64,000 nt of DNA from Bradyrhizobiaceae bacterium PARB1 (GCA_002256345.1 NKIY01000004.1:79876-143875), one strand, 5' to 3'; shown: positions 34,529 to 43,390, counted from the first letter of the stretch. The notes: generated by a model from the letters alone, not told the origin. Numbers and translations: made by a program.

Positions 34529-35943
34529 CACGCCCGTTCGCGGCAGGTGCGGCCGCAGCGTTGATCGCTGCGGCCGGCGCATTCGTGCTCACCGAAACGA
34601 AGCCACCTTTGGAACAGGTCTTTCCAGTCATCACTGCCGCTACCGCGGATACGTCCGCGGCGACCATCTACTATCGGGATCCCGACGGCAGGCCGACCTA
34701 CTCCTCGACACCAAAGAAGACATCAGACGGCAGAGCGTTTCGTCCGGTACGCGCGAGCGAGGATATCCGTTTCGACGACGATTCCACCGAGGAGACACCC
34801 GCCGTCGCGAGCACGGCCGGTAGCTCAGGAGAAAGGCGCATCAAGTTCTACAGGAATCCCATGGGTCTGCCCGATACCTCGTCGACGCCGAAGAAGGACT
34901 CGATGGGGATGGATTACATCCCGGTCTATGATGACGAAGATGCGGACGACGGGTCGGTGAAGCTCACGCCAGGAAAGATCCAGCGTACCGGTGTCAGGTC
35001 CGAACCGGCGGCGCTTCGCTCGATAGAAGCGCTCATCCGCGCCCCCGGCACGATCCAGCTCGATGAACGGCGGGTGTCCGTCATCTCGATGCGCTCCGAG
35101 ACCTGGGTGCAGAAGGTCGCCGACGTCACCACGGGCACCCGCGTCCGCAAGGGCCAGCACCTCATGGACGTCTACAGTCCGTCGGTCTCGTCCGCTGCCG
35201 CCGAATTCGTCGCGGCCATCTCGTCCAGGCAAGCAGCAGCGGACAGCAACATCGGACGCGGCGCGCGTCAACGCATCCTGAATCTCGATGTTCCGGAGCC
35301 CGTCATCGCCGAGATGGAGCGGAGCCGTACCGCGCCGCTCGTCATTGGATGGCTCGCGCCGCGCGACGGCGTGATCCTCGAGCGCAACGCTGTCGAGGGC
35401 ATGCGTGCACAGCCGGGCGATGTTCTGTTTCGCGTCGCCGACATCTCCGTCGTCTGGGCGATCGTTGACGTCGCCGAACGCGACCTCGGCATGCTCGCTG
35501 TCGGTCAACCCGTGACGATCAGAGCCCGCGGCCTTGCTGGACGGTCGTTTCCTGGAAGGATTGATGTGATTTATCCGCAGGTGAACCGCGAGACACGCAC
35601 GGCACGCGCGCGTATCCAGCTCGACAATCCCGGTTTCGCACTCCTTCCCGACATGTATGTCGATGCCTCAATCGACACAGGCACGCTCGACCAGGTCGTC
35701 TCCGTGCCGGAGAGCGCTCTCCTCGATACCGGTGGCAAACAAGTGGTGCTCGTCGACCGGGGTGAAGGCCGGTTCGAACCGCGGGACGTCAAGGTCGGCC
35801 GCCGAGGTGCCGGATATGTCGCAATCTCGGAAGGCATTGCGGAAGGCGAGAATGTCGTGGTCGCAGCCAACTTCCTGATCGACGCCGAGAGCAATCTGAA
35901 GGCCGCGCTCAAGAGCTTCTCAAGTGCGGAAGCTCCACAATGA
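34525..35943 (+). CDS. cusB: RND efflux periplasmic adaptor CusB with two HMBD repeats
   Basis: A 472-residue membrane-fusion protein of the Cu/Ag pump, with one N-terminal membrane or signal segment. Before the adaptor core come two heavy-metal-binding (YHS-like) repeats. The second (FYRNPMGLPDTSS..DSMGMDYIP, about residues 105-132) has the normal Met ligands. The first (YYRDPDGRPTYSS..TSDGRAFRP, about 50-77) has lost them. The core has the lipoyl/barrel pattern (VRAPGTIQL-like IRAPGTIQLDERRVSV, APRDGVILERNAVEGM, VVSVPESALLDTGGKQVV). It joins CusA and the TolC protein. Starts and stops overlap its neighbours by ATGA. Confidence 0.9.
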   Translation: MTRPFAAGAAAALIAAAGAFVLTETKPPLEQVFPVITAATADTSAATIYYRDPDGRPTYSSTPKKTSDGRAFRPVRASEDIRFDDDSTEETPAVASTAGSSGERRIKFYRNPMGLPDTSSTPKKDSMGMDYIPVYDDEDADDGSVKLTPGKIQRTGVRSEPAALRSIEALIRAPGTIQLDERRVSVISMRSETWVQKVADVTTGTRVRKGQHLMDVYSPSVSSAAAEFVAAISSRQAAADSNIGRGARQRILNLDVPEPVIAEMERSRTAPLVIGWLAPRDGVILERNAVEGMRAQPGDVLFRVADISVVWAIVDVAERDLGMLAVGQPVTIRARGLAGRSFPGRIDVIYPQVNRETRTARARIQLDNPGFALLPDMYVDASIDTGTLDQVVSVPESALLDTGGKQVVLVDRGEGRFEPRDVKVGRRGAGYVAISEGIAEGENVVVAANFLIDAESNLKAALKSFSSAEAPQ

Positions 35944-38900
35944 TTTCGCACATCATCTCGTGGTCCGCACGCAACCTGCTGCTGACGCTGCTCGGCACCG
36001 GCTTCGCCGCGGCCGCTGGCCTCTACGCATTGCTGCATCTGCCGCTCGACGCCATCCCGGACCTCTCCGATACGCAGGTCATCGTCTACACCGAATATCC
36101 GGGGCAGGCCCCTCAGGTCATTGAGGATCAGGTCACCTATCCGCTCACCGCGGCGATGCTGACGGTGCCGAAGTCCAAGGTCGTCCGCGGCTTCTCGTTC
36201 TTCGGCGCGTCTTTCGTCTACGTCATCTTCGAGGACGGCACCGACATCTACTGGGCGCGGTCGCGTGTCCTCGAATTCCTGAACGGTGCAACATCCAGGC
36301 TCCCCGCCGGCGTCTCTCCGACCATCGGACCTGACGCCACGGGCGTTGGTTGGGTGTATCAGTACGCCGTGATGTCTAGGGAGCTGAACCTGTCGGACAC
36401 ACGGGCGATCCAGGATTGGAACCTGAAATTCGCGCTCGCCAAGGCGGAAGGCGTCGCCGAGGTCGCAAGCGTCGGCGGCTTCGTTCGGCAATACAACGTG
36501 ATCCTCGATCCGCTCCGGATGCGCGATCTCGGCATCACCATGCAGAAGATGCGGGAGGCGATCCGCGCGAGCAATGCCGACGTGGGCGGCCGCACCGTCG
36601 AGCTGTCCGAGTTCGAATACGTCATTCGCGGCAGGGGCTATCTGAAGTCGATCGACGATTTGGGAAATATCGTCCTGAAATCCAGCAACGGCACGCCGGT
36701 CCTGCTGCGCGATGTGGCCCGGGTTGAAATCGGCCCGGACGAGAGACGCGGCATCACCGAGCTCAACGGTGAGGGCGAAGTCGCAAGCGGCATCGTGGTT
36801 CAGCGTTTCGGCGCCGGTGCGCTCGATGTCATCGAGAACGTCAAAAGACGATTCAAGGAGATCGCAAGCAGCCTGCCCGGATCGGTCGATATTGTCGCGG
36901 TCTACGACCGGTCGAACCTGATACACGCCGCCATTGCGACGCTCAAACACACGTTGCTCGAGGAGAGCGTCGTCGTGGCTCTTGTCTGCATCGTCTTCCT
37001 GCTCCACGTCCGCAGCGCTCTGGTGGCAATCCTGATGTTGCCGGTCGGTGTACTGATGGCTTTCCTGGCGATGAAGCTGCTCGGGCTGGGCTCGAATATC
37101 ATGAGCCTCGGCGGGATCGCCATCGCCATCGGCGCGATGGTCGACGCCGCCATCGTCATGATCGAGAACGCCCACAAACATCTCGAGCGGGCGTCGCCCG
37201 ACAAGCCACGCGTCGAGGTCCTGATCGAGGCCGCGACCGAAGTGGGGCCAGCACTGTTCTTCAGCCTGCTGATCATCACCGTCTCGTTCATGCCAATCTT
37301 CACGCTGGAGTCCCAGGAGGGCCGGCTGTTCAGCCCGCTCGCCTTCACCAAGACGTTCGCCATGGCGGCGGCGGCGATCCTGTCCGTGACGCTGGTGCCC
37401 GCGCTCATGATCCTTTTCGTCCGCGGGCGGATCATTCCGGAGCACCGCAATCCCATCAACCGCTTCCTGATCTGGATCTACAGGCCTGTGATCGAACGCG
37501 TGATGCGCGCGAAGACCCTGGTCGTCCTGCTCGCCATGGCGGTGCTCGCGGCGAGCGTCTGGCCTGCCAGCCGGCTCGGCACTGAATTCATGCCGAGCCT
37601 GAACGAGGGCACGCTCATGTACATGCCGACGACGCTGCCCGGCATTTCCGTGACCAAGGCCGCCGAACTGATGCAGACGCAGAACAGGATCATCAAATCC
37701 TTCCCCGAAGTCGCCTCGGTGTTCGGCAAGGCCGGCCGTGCTGCGACGGCGACAGATCCCGCGCCTTCGGAGATGTTCGAGACGATCGTCAACCTGAAGC
37801 CGAAGGAGGAATGGCGGCCCGGGCTCACGGTCGACGCGCTGATCGCCGAAATGGACAAGGCGCTGCAGTTTCCGGGCGTCTCCAATGCCTGGACGATGCC
37901 CATCAAGGCGCGCATCGACATGTTGTCGACCGGCATCCGCACGCCGGTCGGCGTCAAGGTCATCGGCACCGATCTCATTGAGATCGATCGGCTCGCCAAG
38001 CAGATCGAACGAATCCTGAAGACCGTCCCCGGGACCTCATCGGCTTACGCGGAGCGCGGTATCGGCGGCTACTATCTTGACGTGACGCCCGACCGCGACG
38101 CACTCGCGCGCTATGGCATCATGATCCAGGACGTGCAGGACGTGATCGCGACGGCGCTCGGCGGCCAGACCGTGACGACCACCGTCGAGGGCCGCCAACG
38201 CTTCACGGTCAACATGCGCTATCCCCGCGATCTCCGCGACAGTCCGCAGGCGATCGCGCGCGACGTGCTGGTGCCCATGCCGGCTGGCGGCGCCGTCCCG
38301 CTCGGAGAGGTGGCGAAGATTGCGCCCACGCGCGGCCCAACGTCGATACGCACCGAGAACGGTCAGCTGGCTGCGTATATCTATGTCGATATCCGGGACC
38401 GCGACCTCGGCGGTTTCGTCGCCGACGCGCGCCACGCGGTGCAGGCCGGCGTCAAGTTTCCGCCCGGCTATTACGTGATGTGGAGCGGCCAATACGAATA
38501 TCTCGAACGTGCGGCAGCGCGTCTGAAGATCGTCGTTCCGGTGACGCTCCTCATCATCTTCCTGCTGCTCTACGTGAACTTCCGGTCGCTGACCGAGACC
38601 ATGATCGTGATGCTGTCGTTGCCGTTCGCGCTGGTCGGCGGGCTCTGGCTGATGTGGTGGCTTGGCTTCAATCTCTCGGTGGCAGTGGCGGTCGGCTTCA
38701 TTGCGCTGGCCGGCGTCGCCGCCGAGACCGGCGTCGTGATGCTGATGTATTTGAACCAGGCCCTGGCATCGGTGCAGGCCCGGCGCGATCTCGAAGGCCG
38801 GCAACTGTCCCGGACCGACCTTTACGATGCGGTGATGGAAGGCGCGGTGGAACGTGTCCGTCCGAAGATGATGACCGTGGTGGCGATCATGGCCGGCCTG

Positions 38901-39104
38901 CTGCCGATCATGTGGAGCACCGGTACCGGTTCGGAGATCATGCAGCGCATCGCGGTGCCGATGATCGGCGGCATGATCTCCTCGACGCTGCTCACGCTCA
39001 TCGTCATCCCGGCGATCTTCGCACTACTGAAAGGATACGGACTGCCGCAGCATTCCCTCCCTGCGCCGCACGAAGAGGGGAGCGGCATCGGACATGCGGC
39101 GTAA
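35940..39104 (+). CDS. cusA: Cu/Ag-type heavy metal RND transporter CusA
   Basis: A 1054-residue inner-membrane RND pump, full length. N-terminal helix WSARNLLLTLLGTG and the HME-type segment DLSDTQVIVYTEYPGQAPQ are present. The Met ligands that define Cu(I)/Ag(I) CusA are all recognisable: YMPTTLPGIS, SEMFETIVNLKP and RIDMLSTGIRTP. Charged transmembrane residues are in place (GGIAIAIGAMVDAAIVMIEN). It overlaps cusB by ATGA and is the last plus-strand gene of the island. It exports Cu(I)/Ag(I) with CusB and the TolC protein. Confidence 0.95.
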   Translation: MISHIISWSARNLLLTLLGTGFAAAAGLYALLHLPLDAIPDLSDTQVIVYTEYPGQAPQVIEDQVTYPLTAAMLTVPKSKVVRGFSFFGASFVYVIFEDGTDIYWARSRVLEFLNGATSRLPAGVSPTIGPDATGVGWVYQYAVMSRELNLSDTRAIQDWNLKFALAKAEGVAEVASVGGFVRQYNVILDPLRMRDLGITMQKMREAIRASNADVGGRTVELSEFEYVIRGRGYLKSIDDLGNIVLKSSNGTPVLLRDVARVEIGPDERRGITELNGEGEVASGIVVQRFGAGALDVIENVKRRFKEIASSLPGSVDIVAVYDRSNLIHAAIATLKHTLLEESVVVALVCIVFLLHVRSALVAILMLPVGVLMAFLAMKLLGLGSNIMSLGGIAIAIGAMVDAAIVMIENAHKHLERASPDKPRVEVLIEAATEVGPALFFSLLIITVSFMPIFTLESQEGRLFSPLAFTKTFAMAAAAILSVTLVPALMILFVRGRIIPEHRNPINRFLIWIYRPVIERVMRAKTLVVLLAMAVLAASVWPASRLGTEFMPSLNEGTLMYMPTTLPGISVTKAAELMQTQNRIIKSFPEVASVFGKAGRAATATDPAPSEMFETIVNLKPKEEWRPGLTVDALIAEMDKALQFPGVSNAWTMPIKARIDMLSTGIRTPVGVKVIGTDLIEIDRLAKQIERILKTVPGTSSAYAERGIGGYYLDVTPDRDALARYGIMIQDVQDVIATALGGQTVTTTVEGRQRFTVNMRYPRDLRDSPQAIARDVLVPMPAGGAVPLGEVAKIAPTRGPTSIRTENGQLAAYIYVDIRDRDLGGFVADARHAVQAGVKFPPGYYVMWSGQYEYLERAAARLKIVVPVTLLIIFLLLYVNFRSLTETMIVMLSLPFALVGGLWLMWWLGFNLSVAVAVGFIALAGVAAETGVVMLMYLNQALASVQARRDLEGRQLSRTDLYDAVMEGAVERVRPKMMTVVAIMAGLLPIMWSTGTGSEIMQRIAVPMIGGMISSTLLTLIVIPAIFALLKGYGLPQHSLPAPHEEGSGIGHAA

Positions 39105-39131
39105 CGGCATGCATTGGACGAAATACCTGAT

Positions 39132-39557
39132 TCAGGACGCTTCGAGTTCCTTGATCATGTCCGGATGACGATTGAGCAGCGTGATGAGCTGGACAGTCGG
39201 TCCGCTCGGTTCGATCAGTCCCCGCTCATATTTGTCGAACGCCTTGGGGCCGACGCGGAATATCGCGCCGGCCCGGCGTTGCGACAGACCGAGCTTGGTG
39301 CGGAACTTGCGGATCGTCTCAGGCGTCGGGATTCCGTCCACCTGCTCTTTCAACATACGGAGCGCAGCATCGACGATACTCATGTCATTTCCGACATGCA
39401 CACCGTCGCCCTTACCCTTGGGATAGTAACCCGGCAGTTTCACGGTAACGCTCTTTCCCTTGTAAAAGACCTTAAAGGGACGTGAGGCTCTGGTGAGCGT
39501 TTCACCAGTCTCTGGAGAGGGCATCGTTCTCGGGAGAGTGGCCACCTTCGATGCCAT
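39132..39557 (-). CDS. mqsA: MqsA-like antitoxin, zinc-domain degenerate
   Basis: A 141-residue protein. Its C-terminal half matches the MqsA XRE DNA-binding domain (FRTKLGLSQRRAGAIFRVGP, then AFDKYERGLIEPS). The N-terminal half aligns with the E. coli MqsA zinc domain (FKVFYKGKSVTVKLPGYYP) but all four zinc cysteines are replaced (MPSPETG and YYPKGKG where CPVC and YCVHC are expected). It probably still folds and neutralises MqsR. It follows the toxin gene with a 2-bp gap, the toxin-first order of mqsRA. It converges on cusA. Confidence 0.85.
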   Translation of the reverse strand: MASKVATLPRTMPSPETGETLTRASRPFKVFYKGKSVTVKLPGYYPKGKGDGVHVGNDMSIVDAALRMLKEQVDGIPTPETIRKFRTKLGLSQRRAGAIFRVGPKAFDKYERGLIEPSGPTVQLITLLNRHPDMIKELEAS

Positions 39558-39559
39558 GA

Positions 39560-39868
39560 CTACTTCTCCTTGAAGGACACGACAGTGAACGCCGTTACGA
39601 CGTTCGCCTGGAATTTGACATAAAGCATTTGTCCGTCTCCGGCCGGCACGTGGTAGACATCCTGCCAGATCTTGTGATCGGCATTGGTCGTCATCGACTT
39701 GTAGAACATGGTCCGGTCGATGGTCTTGATCGTCTGCGCGACCGCATTGCGATCGAAGCCGAGAGCTACAGCATCCCGCAGCGCGCTGGACGTCATCGAG
39801 AGCGTATCAACCCTACCCATCGCAGCTTTGATCGCAGCGAGCGCGTAGGTCGGTTTGCGCTTATCCAT
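39560..39868 (-). CDS. mqsR: MqsR-family toxin (type II TA)
   Basis: A 102-residue mRNA-interferase toxin of the MqsR type. The opening MDKRKPTYALAAIKAAMG, the central IDRTMFYKSMTTNADHKIWQDVYHV and the end QMLYVKFQ match MqsR closely. E. coli MqsR cleaves mRNA at GCU. The start at 39868 (MDKRKPT) is chosen; the track ORF adds 15 residues not in the family. It is followed immediately by its antitoxin. The pair sits at the right edge of the copper island and may have been carried with it. Confidence 0.87.
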   Translation of the reverse strand: MDKRKPTYALAAIKAAMGRVDTLSMTSSALRDAVALGFDRNAVAQTIKTIDRTMFYKSMTTNADHKIWQDVYHVPAGDGQMLYVKFQANVVTAFTVVSFKEK

Positions 39869-39943
39869 ACGAATACACCGCCCCCATAATGGTGGCAAGC
39901 CGAACCACGCCACCCATCGCCGTTACGTCGAGCATCAAGGCAA

Positions 39944-39959
39944 TTAACCCTTCATTAAC
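39944..39959. promoter_or_regulatory. CtrA-like binding site
   Basis: TTAA-CCCTTCA-TTAAC is an exact TTAA-N7-TTAAC match, the full CtrA consensus of alphaproteobacteria. It lies about 75 bp upstream of mqsR in divergent orientation and about 70 bp before an orphan terminator hairpin. Confidence 0.5.
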
Positions 39960-40028
39960 CATCCAGGTTCAGCCTTCGGATGTGCGACGGAACCGGACGA
40001 CTTTTGGGGACCGGCAGCCGCATCGAAG

Positions 40029-40060
40029 AGCCGTCCGGCGTAACGCCCGGACGGCTTTTT
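40029..40060 (+). terminator. Orphan rho-independent terminator (no plus-strand gene)
   Basis: AGCCGTCCGG-N8-CCGGACGGCT is a 10-bp perfect stem followed by TTTTT on the plus strand. No plus-strand coding gene lies nearby (the neighbours mqsR and the FAD dehydrogenase are both on the minus strand), so it may end a small RNA of about 50-90 nt. The minus strand has no T-tract here. Confidence 0.7.
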
Positions 40061-40070
40061 GCCGGGATCG

Positions 40071-41726
40071 CTACACTGCCTTGGCCGCGGCCCTGCCCGC
40101 CGTTCTCCCGGAGAACAGGCAGCCGCCGAGGAAGGTTCCTTCCAGCGAGCGGTAGCCGTGCATGCCGCCGCCGCCGAAACCGGCGGCTTCGCCCACCGCA
40201 TAGAGCCCGGGAATGATCCGATGATCGGCGCCGAACACGCGCGCATCGAGATCGGTCTCGAAACCGCCCAGTGTCTTGCGCGTCAGGATGTTCAGCCGCA
40301 CGGCGATCAGCGGGCCCTTGTCCGGATCGAGAATGCGATGCGGCTTCGCGGTGCGGATGAGCTTGTCGCCGATATATTTGCGCGCATTGTGCAGGTTCAT
40401 CACCTGCGCGTCCTTCACATAGGGATTGGCAAGCGTGCGGTCGCGCGCCTCGATCTGTTCCTTGATGCGATCGAGCTTCAGCAAATCGCTGCCGGCCAGT
40501 TCGTTCATCGCCTTGACGAGATCACCGAGATTGTCGCGCACGATGAAATCCGCCCCGTGCTCCTTGAAGGCCTCCACCGGCGCCGGCGCGCCCTTGTTGG
40601 TGGCACGGCGCGCGGTCTGCAGCCAGCTTTTGCCCGTCAGATCCGGATTCTGCTCCGAGCCTGACAGCGCGAATTCCTTCTTGATGATCGCCTGCGTCAG
40701 GATGAACCAGGAATAGTCGTAGCCGGTGGACTGGATATATTGCAGCTGTCCGAGCGTATCGGAGCCTGGAAACAACGGCGCCGGCAGCCGTTCGCCTGTT
40801 GCATCGAACCACATCGAGGATGGCCCAGGCAGGATGCGGATGCCATGCTTCGGCCAGATCGGATTCCAGTTCTCGATGCCCTCCACATAGTGCCACATGC
40901 GGTCGCGATTGATCAGCCGCGCGCCGGCCGCCTCCGTGATGCCGATCATGCGGCCATCCACATGCGCGGGCACGCCGGAAATCATCCGCTGCGGCGGTGC
41001 ACCCAGACGCTGTGGCCAGTTCTGCCGGACGAGGTCGTGATTGCCGCCGATACCGCCGGAGGCCACGATCACTGCCTGTGCGTGCAGCGAGAACTCGCCG
41101 ATCGACCGCCGCGGCGAACTCTCGCCCCGTTCGTTATTTGCCGGCTCGAGAATCGTGCCACTCACGCCATCGACATTGCCATTCGTCACGCTGAGCGCAT
41201 CGACGCGGTGACGGAACCTGAAGCTCAGCAATCCCTTTGCGACAGCCTCGCGCGCGCGGCGTTCGAACGGCTCGACGATGCCCGGCCCCGTTCCCCATGT
41301 GATGTGAAAGCGCGGCACCGAATTGCCATGACCCATGGCGTCGTAACCGCCGCGTTCCGCCCAGCCAACGATGGGAAACACGCGATGTCCCATCGCGCGC
41401 AGCCAGTCGCGCTTCTCGCCGGCGGCAAAAGCAAGATACGCTTCCGCCCAGCGACGCGGCCAGTGATCTTCCTCGCGGTCGAAACCGGCCGAGCCCATCC
41501 AGTCCTGATGTGCGAGATCGAAACTGTCCTTGATGCCGAGCCGGCGCTGTTCCGGCGAATCGATGAAAAACAGGCCGCCGAACGACCAGAACGCCTGGCC
41601 GCCAAGATTCTGTTCGCCTTCCTGATCGAGCACGATCACGCGTTTGCCCGCATCGGCAACTTCCGTTGCGGCCACGAGCCCGGCAAGGCCAGCACCCACC
41701 ACGATGACATCCGCATCGACCGCCAT
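40071..41726 (-). CDS. FAD-binding dehydrogenase (succinate dehydrogenase/KstD-like flavoprotein)
   Basis: A 551-residue flavoprotein. The N-terminal dinucleotide-binding motif is ADVIVVGAGLAGLVAATEVA. Further family features are LGGQAFWSFGGLF, VIVASGGIGGN, and the C-terminal FAD-binding block LYAVGEAAGFGGGGMHGYRS ending GTFLGGCLFSGRTAG. This is the stand-alone 'FAD-binding dehydrogenase' subfamily related to fumarate reductase and 3-ketosteroid dehydrogenase. The electron acceptor and substrate are unknown. No partner gene is next to it: divergent on one side, separated by an orphan terminator on the other. Confidence 0.87.
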   Translation of the reverse strand: MAVDADVIVVGAGLAGLVAATEVADAGKRVIVLDQEGEQNLGGQAFWSFGGLFFIDSPEQRRLGIKDSFDLAHQDWMGSAGFDREEDHWPRRWAEAYLAFAAGEKRDWLRAMGHRVFPIVGWAERGGYDAMGHGNSVPRFHITWGTGPGIVEPFERRAREAVAKGLLSFRFRHRVDALSVTNGNVDGVSGTILEPANNERGESSPRRSIGEFSLHAQAVIVASGGIGGNHDLVRQNWPQRLGAPPQRMISGVPAHVDGRMIGITEAAGARLINRDRMWHYVEGIENWNPIWPKHGIRILPGPSSMWFDATGERLPAPLFPGSDTLGQLQYIQSTGYDYSWFILTQAIIKKEFALSGSEQNPDLTGKSWLQTARRATNKGAPAPVEAFKEHGADFIVRDNLGDLVKAMNELAGSDLLKLDRIKEQIEARDRTLANPYVKDAQVMNLHNARKYIGDKLIRTAKPHRILDPDKGPLIAVRLNILTRKTLGGFETDLDARVFGADHRIIPGLYAVGEAAGFGGGGMHGYRSLEGTFLGGCLFSGRTAGRAAAKAV

Positions 41727-41973
41727 CGTCCTCTCCCCATCATTTCGTTAAGGGAGATTGAATGGTGCGCGGGAACTTTGGTCAACGAAAATTGCGGAAT
41801 TCGCATTCGCTTGTTCCACAGTGGTGGGCACTGCATCCCGCGCGCAACACTCGTGTCGAATCGTCGTAGCGTCGCGAGGTCCAGCTAGACAAAAACCCAT
41901 TTCGCCAACACGCTGACATGGTTCTGCACGATCAGGGCAGACGGATTCGGCATCACAGGTTTCGGGGCAGAGC

Positions 41974-42459
41974 ATGAAGTTCGTGACAGGCTTGCTGGCG
42001 GCGGTTCTGTTGGTTGCAGGCGTCGGCGCGAGCCATGCCGTGGTGCGCATCGCCGACGATCGCGGCGGTCGCATCGGAACCTATGTCGATAAGTATCAGG
42101 GCCTGCGTTCCTCCGGCGAAACCGTCGTGATCGACGGCCTGTGTGCCTCGGCCTGTACCATCGTGCTCGGCGCCGTGCCGCATGACCGCATCTGCGTGAC
42201 GCCGAATGCAACGCTCGGCTTCCATGCCGCCTGGGACATGGGCAATAACGGCCGCGCCGTCACCAATCGCGAAGCCACGAAGATGCTGTATTCGATGTAT
42301 CCGTCGAATATCCGCCGCTGGATTTCCAAGCGCGGGGGCCTCAAGCCGCAAATGGTGTTCCTGCGCGGCCCGCAGCTCGCAAGCATGTACAAGCCCTGTT
42401 ACATGAATGCCCGCGCATCTGCGGCCTATGACAGCTCACCCACCTTGCGCGGCGAGTGA
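41974..42459 (+). CDS. Secreted protein with ClpP/crotonase-like motifs
   Basis: A 161-residue exported protein with a signal peptide (MKFVTGLLAAVLLVAGVGAS). The mature part has VVIDGLCASACTIVLGA followed by CVTPNATLGFHAAWD. This resembles the Ser-containing oxyanion region and the His region of the ClpP/crotonase fold (SAC..H), as in other small periplasmic ClpP-like proteins. Several Cys could form disulfides. Full catalytic competence is not shown, since the third residue of the triad is not obvious. It stands alone. Confidence 0.65.
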   Translation: MKFVTGLLAAVLLVAGVGASHAVVRIADDRGGRIGTYVDKYQGLRSSGETVVIDGLCASACTIVLGAVPHDRICVTPNATLGFHAAWDMGNNGRAVTNREATKMLYSMYPSNIRRWISKRGGLKPQMVFLRGPQLASMYKPCYMNARASAAYDSSPTLRGE

Positions 42460-42589
42460 CACTTCGCCCCCGCTCCCCATCACTTGATCGCTGCGACCCC
42501 GCCGACGCTTGCCCGAAGCGTCATCTCGGCCTATCTGGAACCTGAATGCAGGTACTCTCTCATGGGTGCCTGCGGATCGAGGTTCGTCC

Positions 42590-42766
42590 ATGCAGCCGGT
42601 ATCTGACCATGTGGCATCGCAGCCCTCGCGCGCAGCGACGCTGATCGTCGGCGCGGCGGCGGGGTTTGCCGGCCTGCTCGTGATCGGCGCGATCGGCCTG
42701 TGGGCCTGGTACGGTACCGCCGTCTTTTTCGAGATGGTGAAGACCGGCATCGCCGCCTGCATGTGA
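42590..42766 (+). CDS. Small single-pass membrane protein upstream of Sco1
   Basis: A 58-residue ORF (MQPVSDHVASQPS start) with one strong transmembrane helix (ATLIVGAAAGFAGLLVIGAIGL) and a C-terminal WYGTAVFFEM tail. It ends 17 bp before sco1. It is shorter than the track ORF, whose first 27 residues look non-coding. The close spacing to the copper chaperone gene suggests a cytochrome-oxidase assembly helper, but this is inference. Confidence 0.6.
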   Translation: MQPVSDHVASQPSRAATLIVGAAAGFAGLLVIGAIGLWAWYGTAVFFEMVKTGIAACM

Positions 42767-42783
42767 ATTTCAGAAAGAAGCAA

Positions 42784-43374
42784 ATGAATAGCTCCACCCG
42801 CCCGCTGGTCATCATCGCGGCTTTCGCCGGCAGCCTCGCCGCAGGCCTGCTGCTGGTGCTCTGGCTATCCGGCGGTTTCCGCGGCGTCGCGGCGCCTGCG
42901 GCGATCGGCGGCCCGTTCCAGCTCACTGATCAATCCGGTGCACGGGTCACCGAGCAGAATCTGAAGGGCAAGCCGTCGCTGATCTTCTTCGGTTTCACCC
43001 ATTGCCCGGATATCTGCCCGACATCCCTTTTCGAGATGTCCGAGGTGCTGCGCGCGCTCGGCAAGGATGCCGACAAGCTCAACACCTATTTCGTTTCCGT
43101 CGATCCCGAGCGCGACACCGCGCCGATCATGAAGGACTACCTGTCCTCGTTCGATCCGCATCTGAAAGGCCTCACCGGTACGCCCGACGAAGTGGCGAAA
43201 ATGATCACCGGCTATCGTGTTTACGCCAAAAAGATTCCGACCAAGGACGGCGACTACACGATGGATCACACCGCGCTGATCTATCTGATGGACAAGGACG
43301 GCAGGTTCATCGCCCCGTTTAATCTCAAGCGCACGCCGGAAGAAGCGGCGACGGATTTGAAACGGTACCTGTGA
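42784..43374 (+). CDS. sco1: SCO1/SenC-family copper chaperone
   Basis: A 196-residue protein. An N-terminal membrane anchor (PLVIIAAFAGSLAAGLLLVL) is followed by a thioredoxin-fold periplasmic domain. The CxxxC copper motif is intact (FTHCPDICPTSL) and the conserved distal His is in MDHTALIYLMD. SCO proteins deliver copper or electrons to the CuA centre of cytochrome c oxidase. Its full length and ligand set suggest function. It is separate from the copper resistance island, 3.7 kb away. Confidence 0.93.
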   Translation: MNSSTRPLVIIAAFAGSLAAGLLLVLWLSGGFRGVAAPAAIGGPFQLTDQSGARVTEQNLKGKPSLIFFGFTHCPDICPTSLFEMSEVLRALGKDADKLNTYFVSVDPERDTAPIMKDYLSSFDPHLKGLTGTPDEVAKMITGYRVYAKKIPTKDGDYTMDHTALIYLMDKDGRFIAPFNLKRTPEEAATDLKRYL

Positions 43375-43390
43375 GCGCCGAAGCGTGGGA

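Noticed and set aside
35571-37445. 624-residue minus-strand ORF
   Set aside because: It is antisense to cusB/cusA, which are unmistakable; its protein is low-complexity Asp/Arg/His with no domain.
39132-39868. HigBA toxin-antitoxin
   Set aside because: The toxin carries MqsR motifs (TTNADHKIWQDVYHV, YVKFQ) rather than HigB/RelE ones; toxin-first order alone does not decide.
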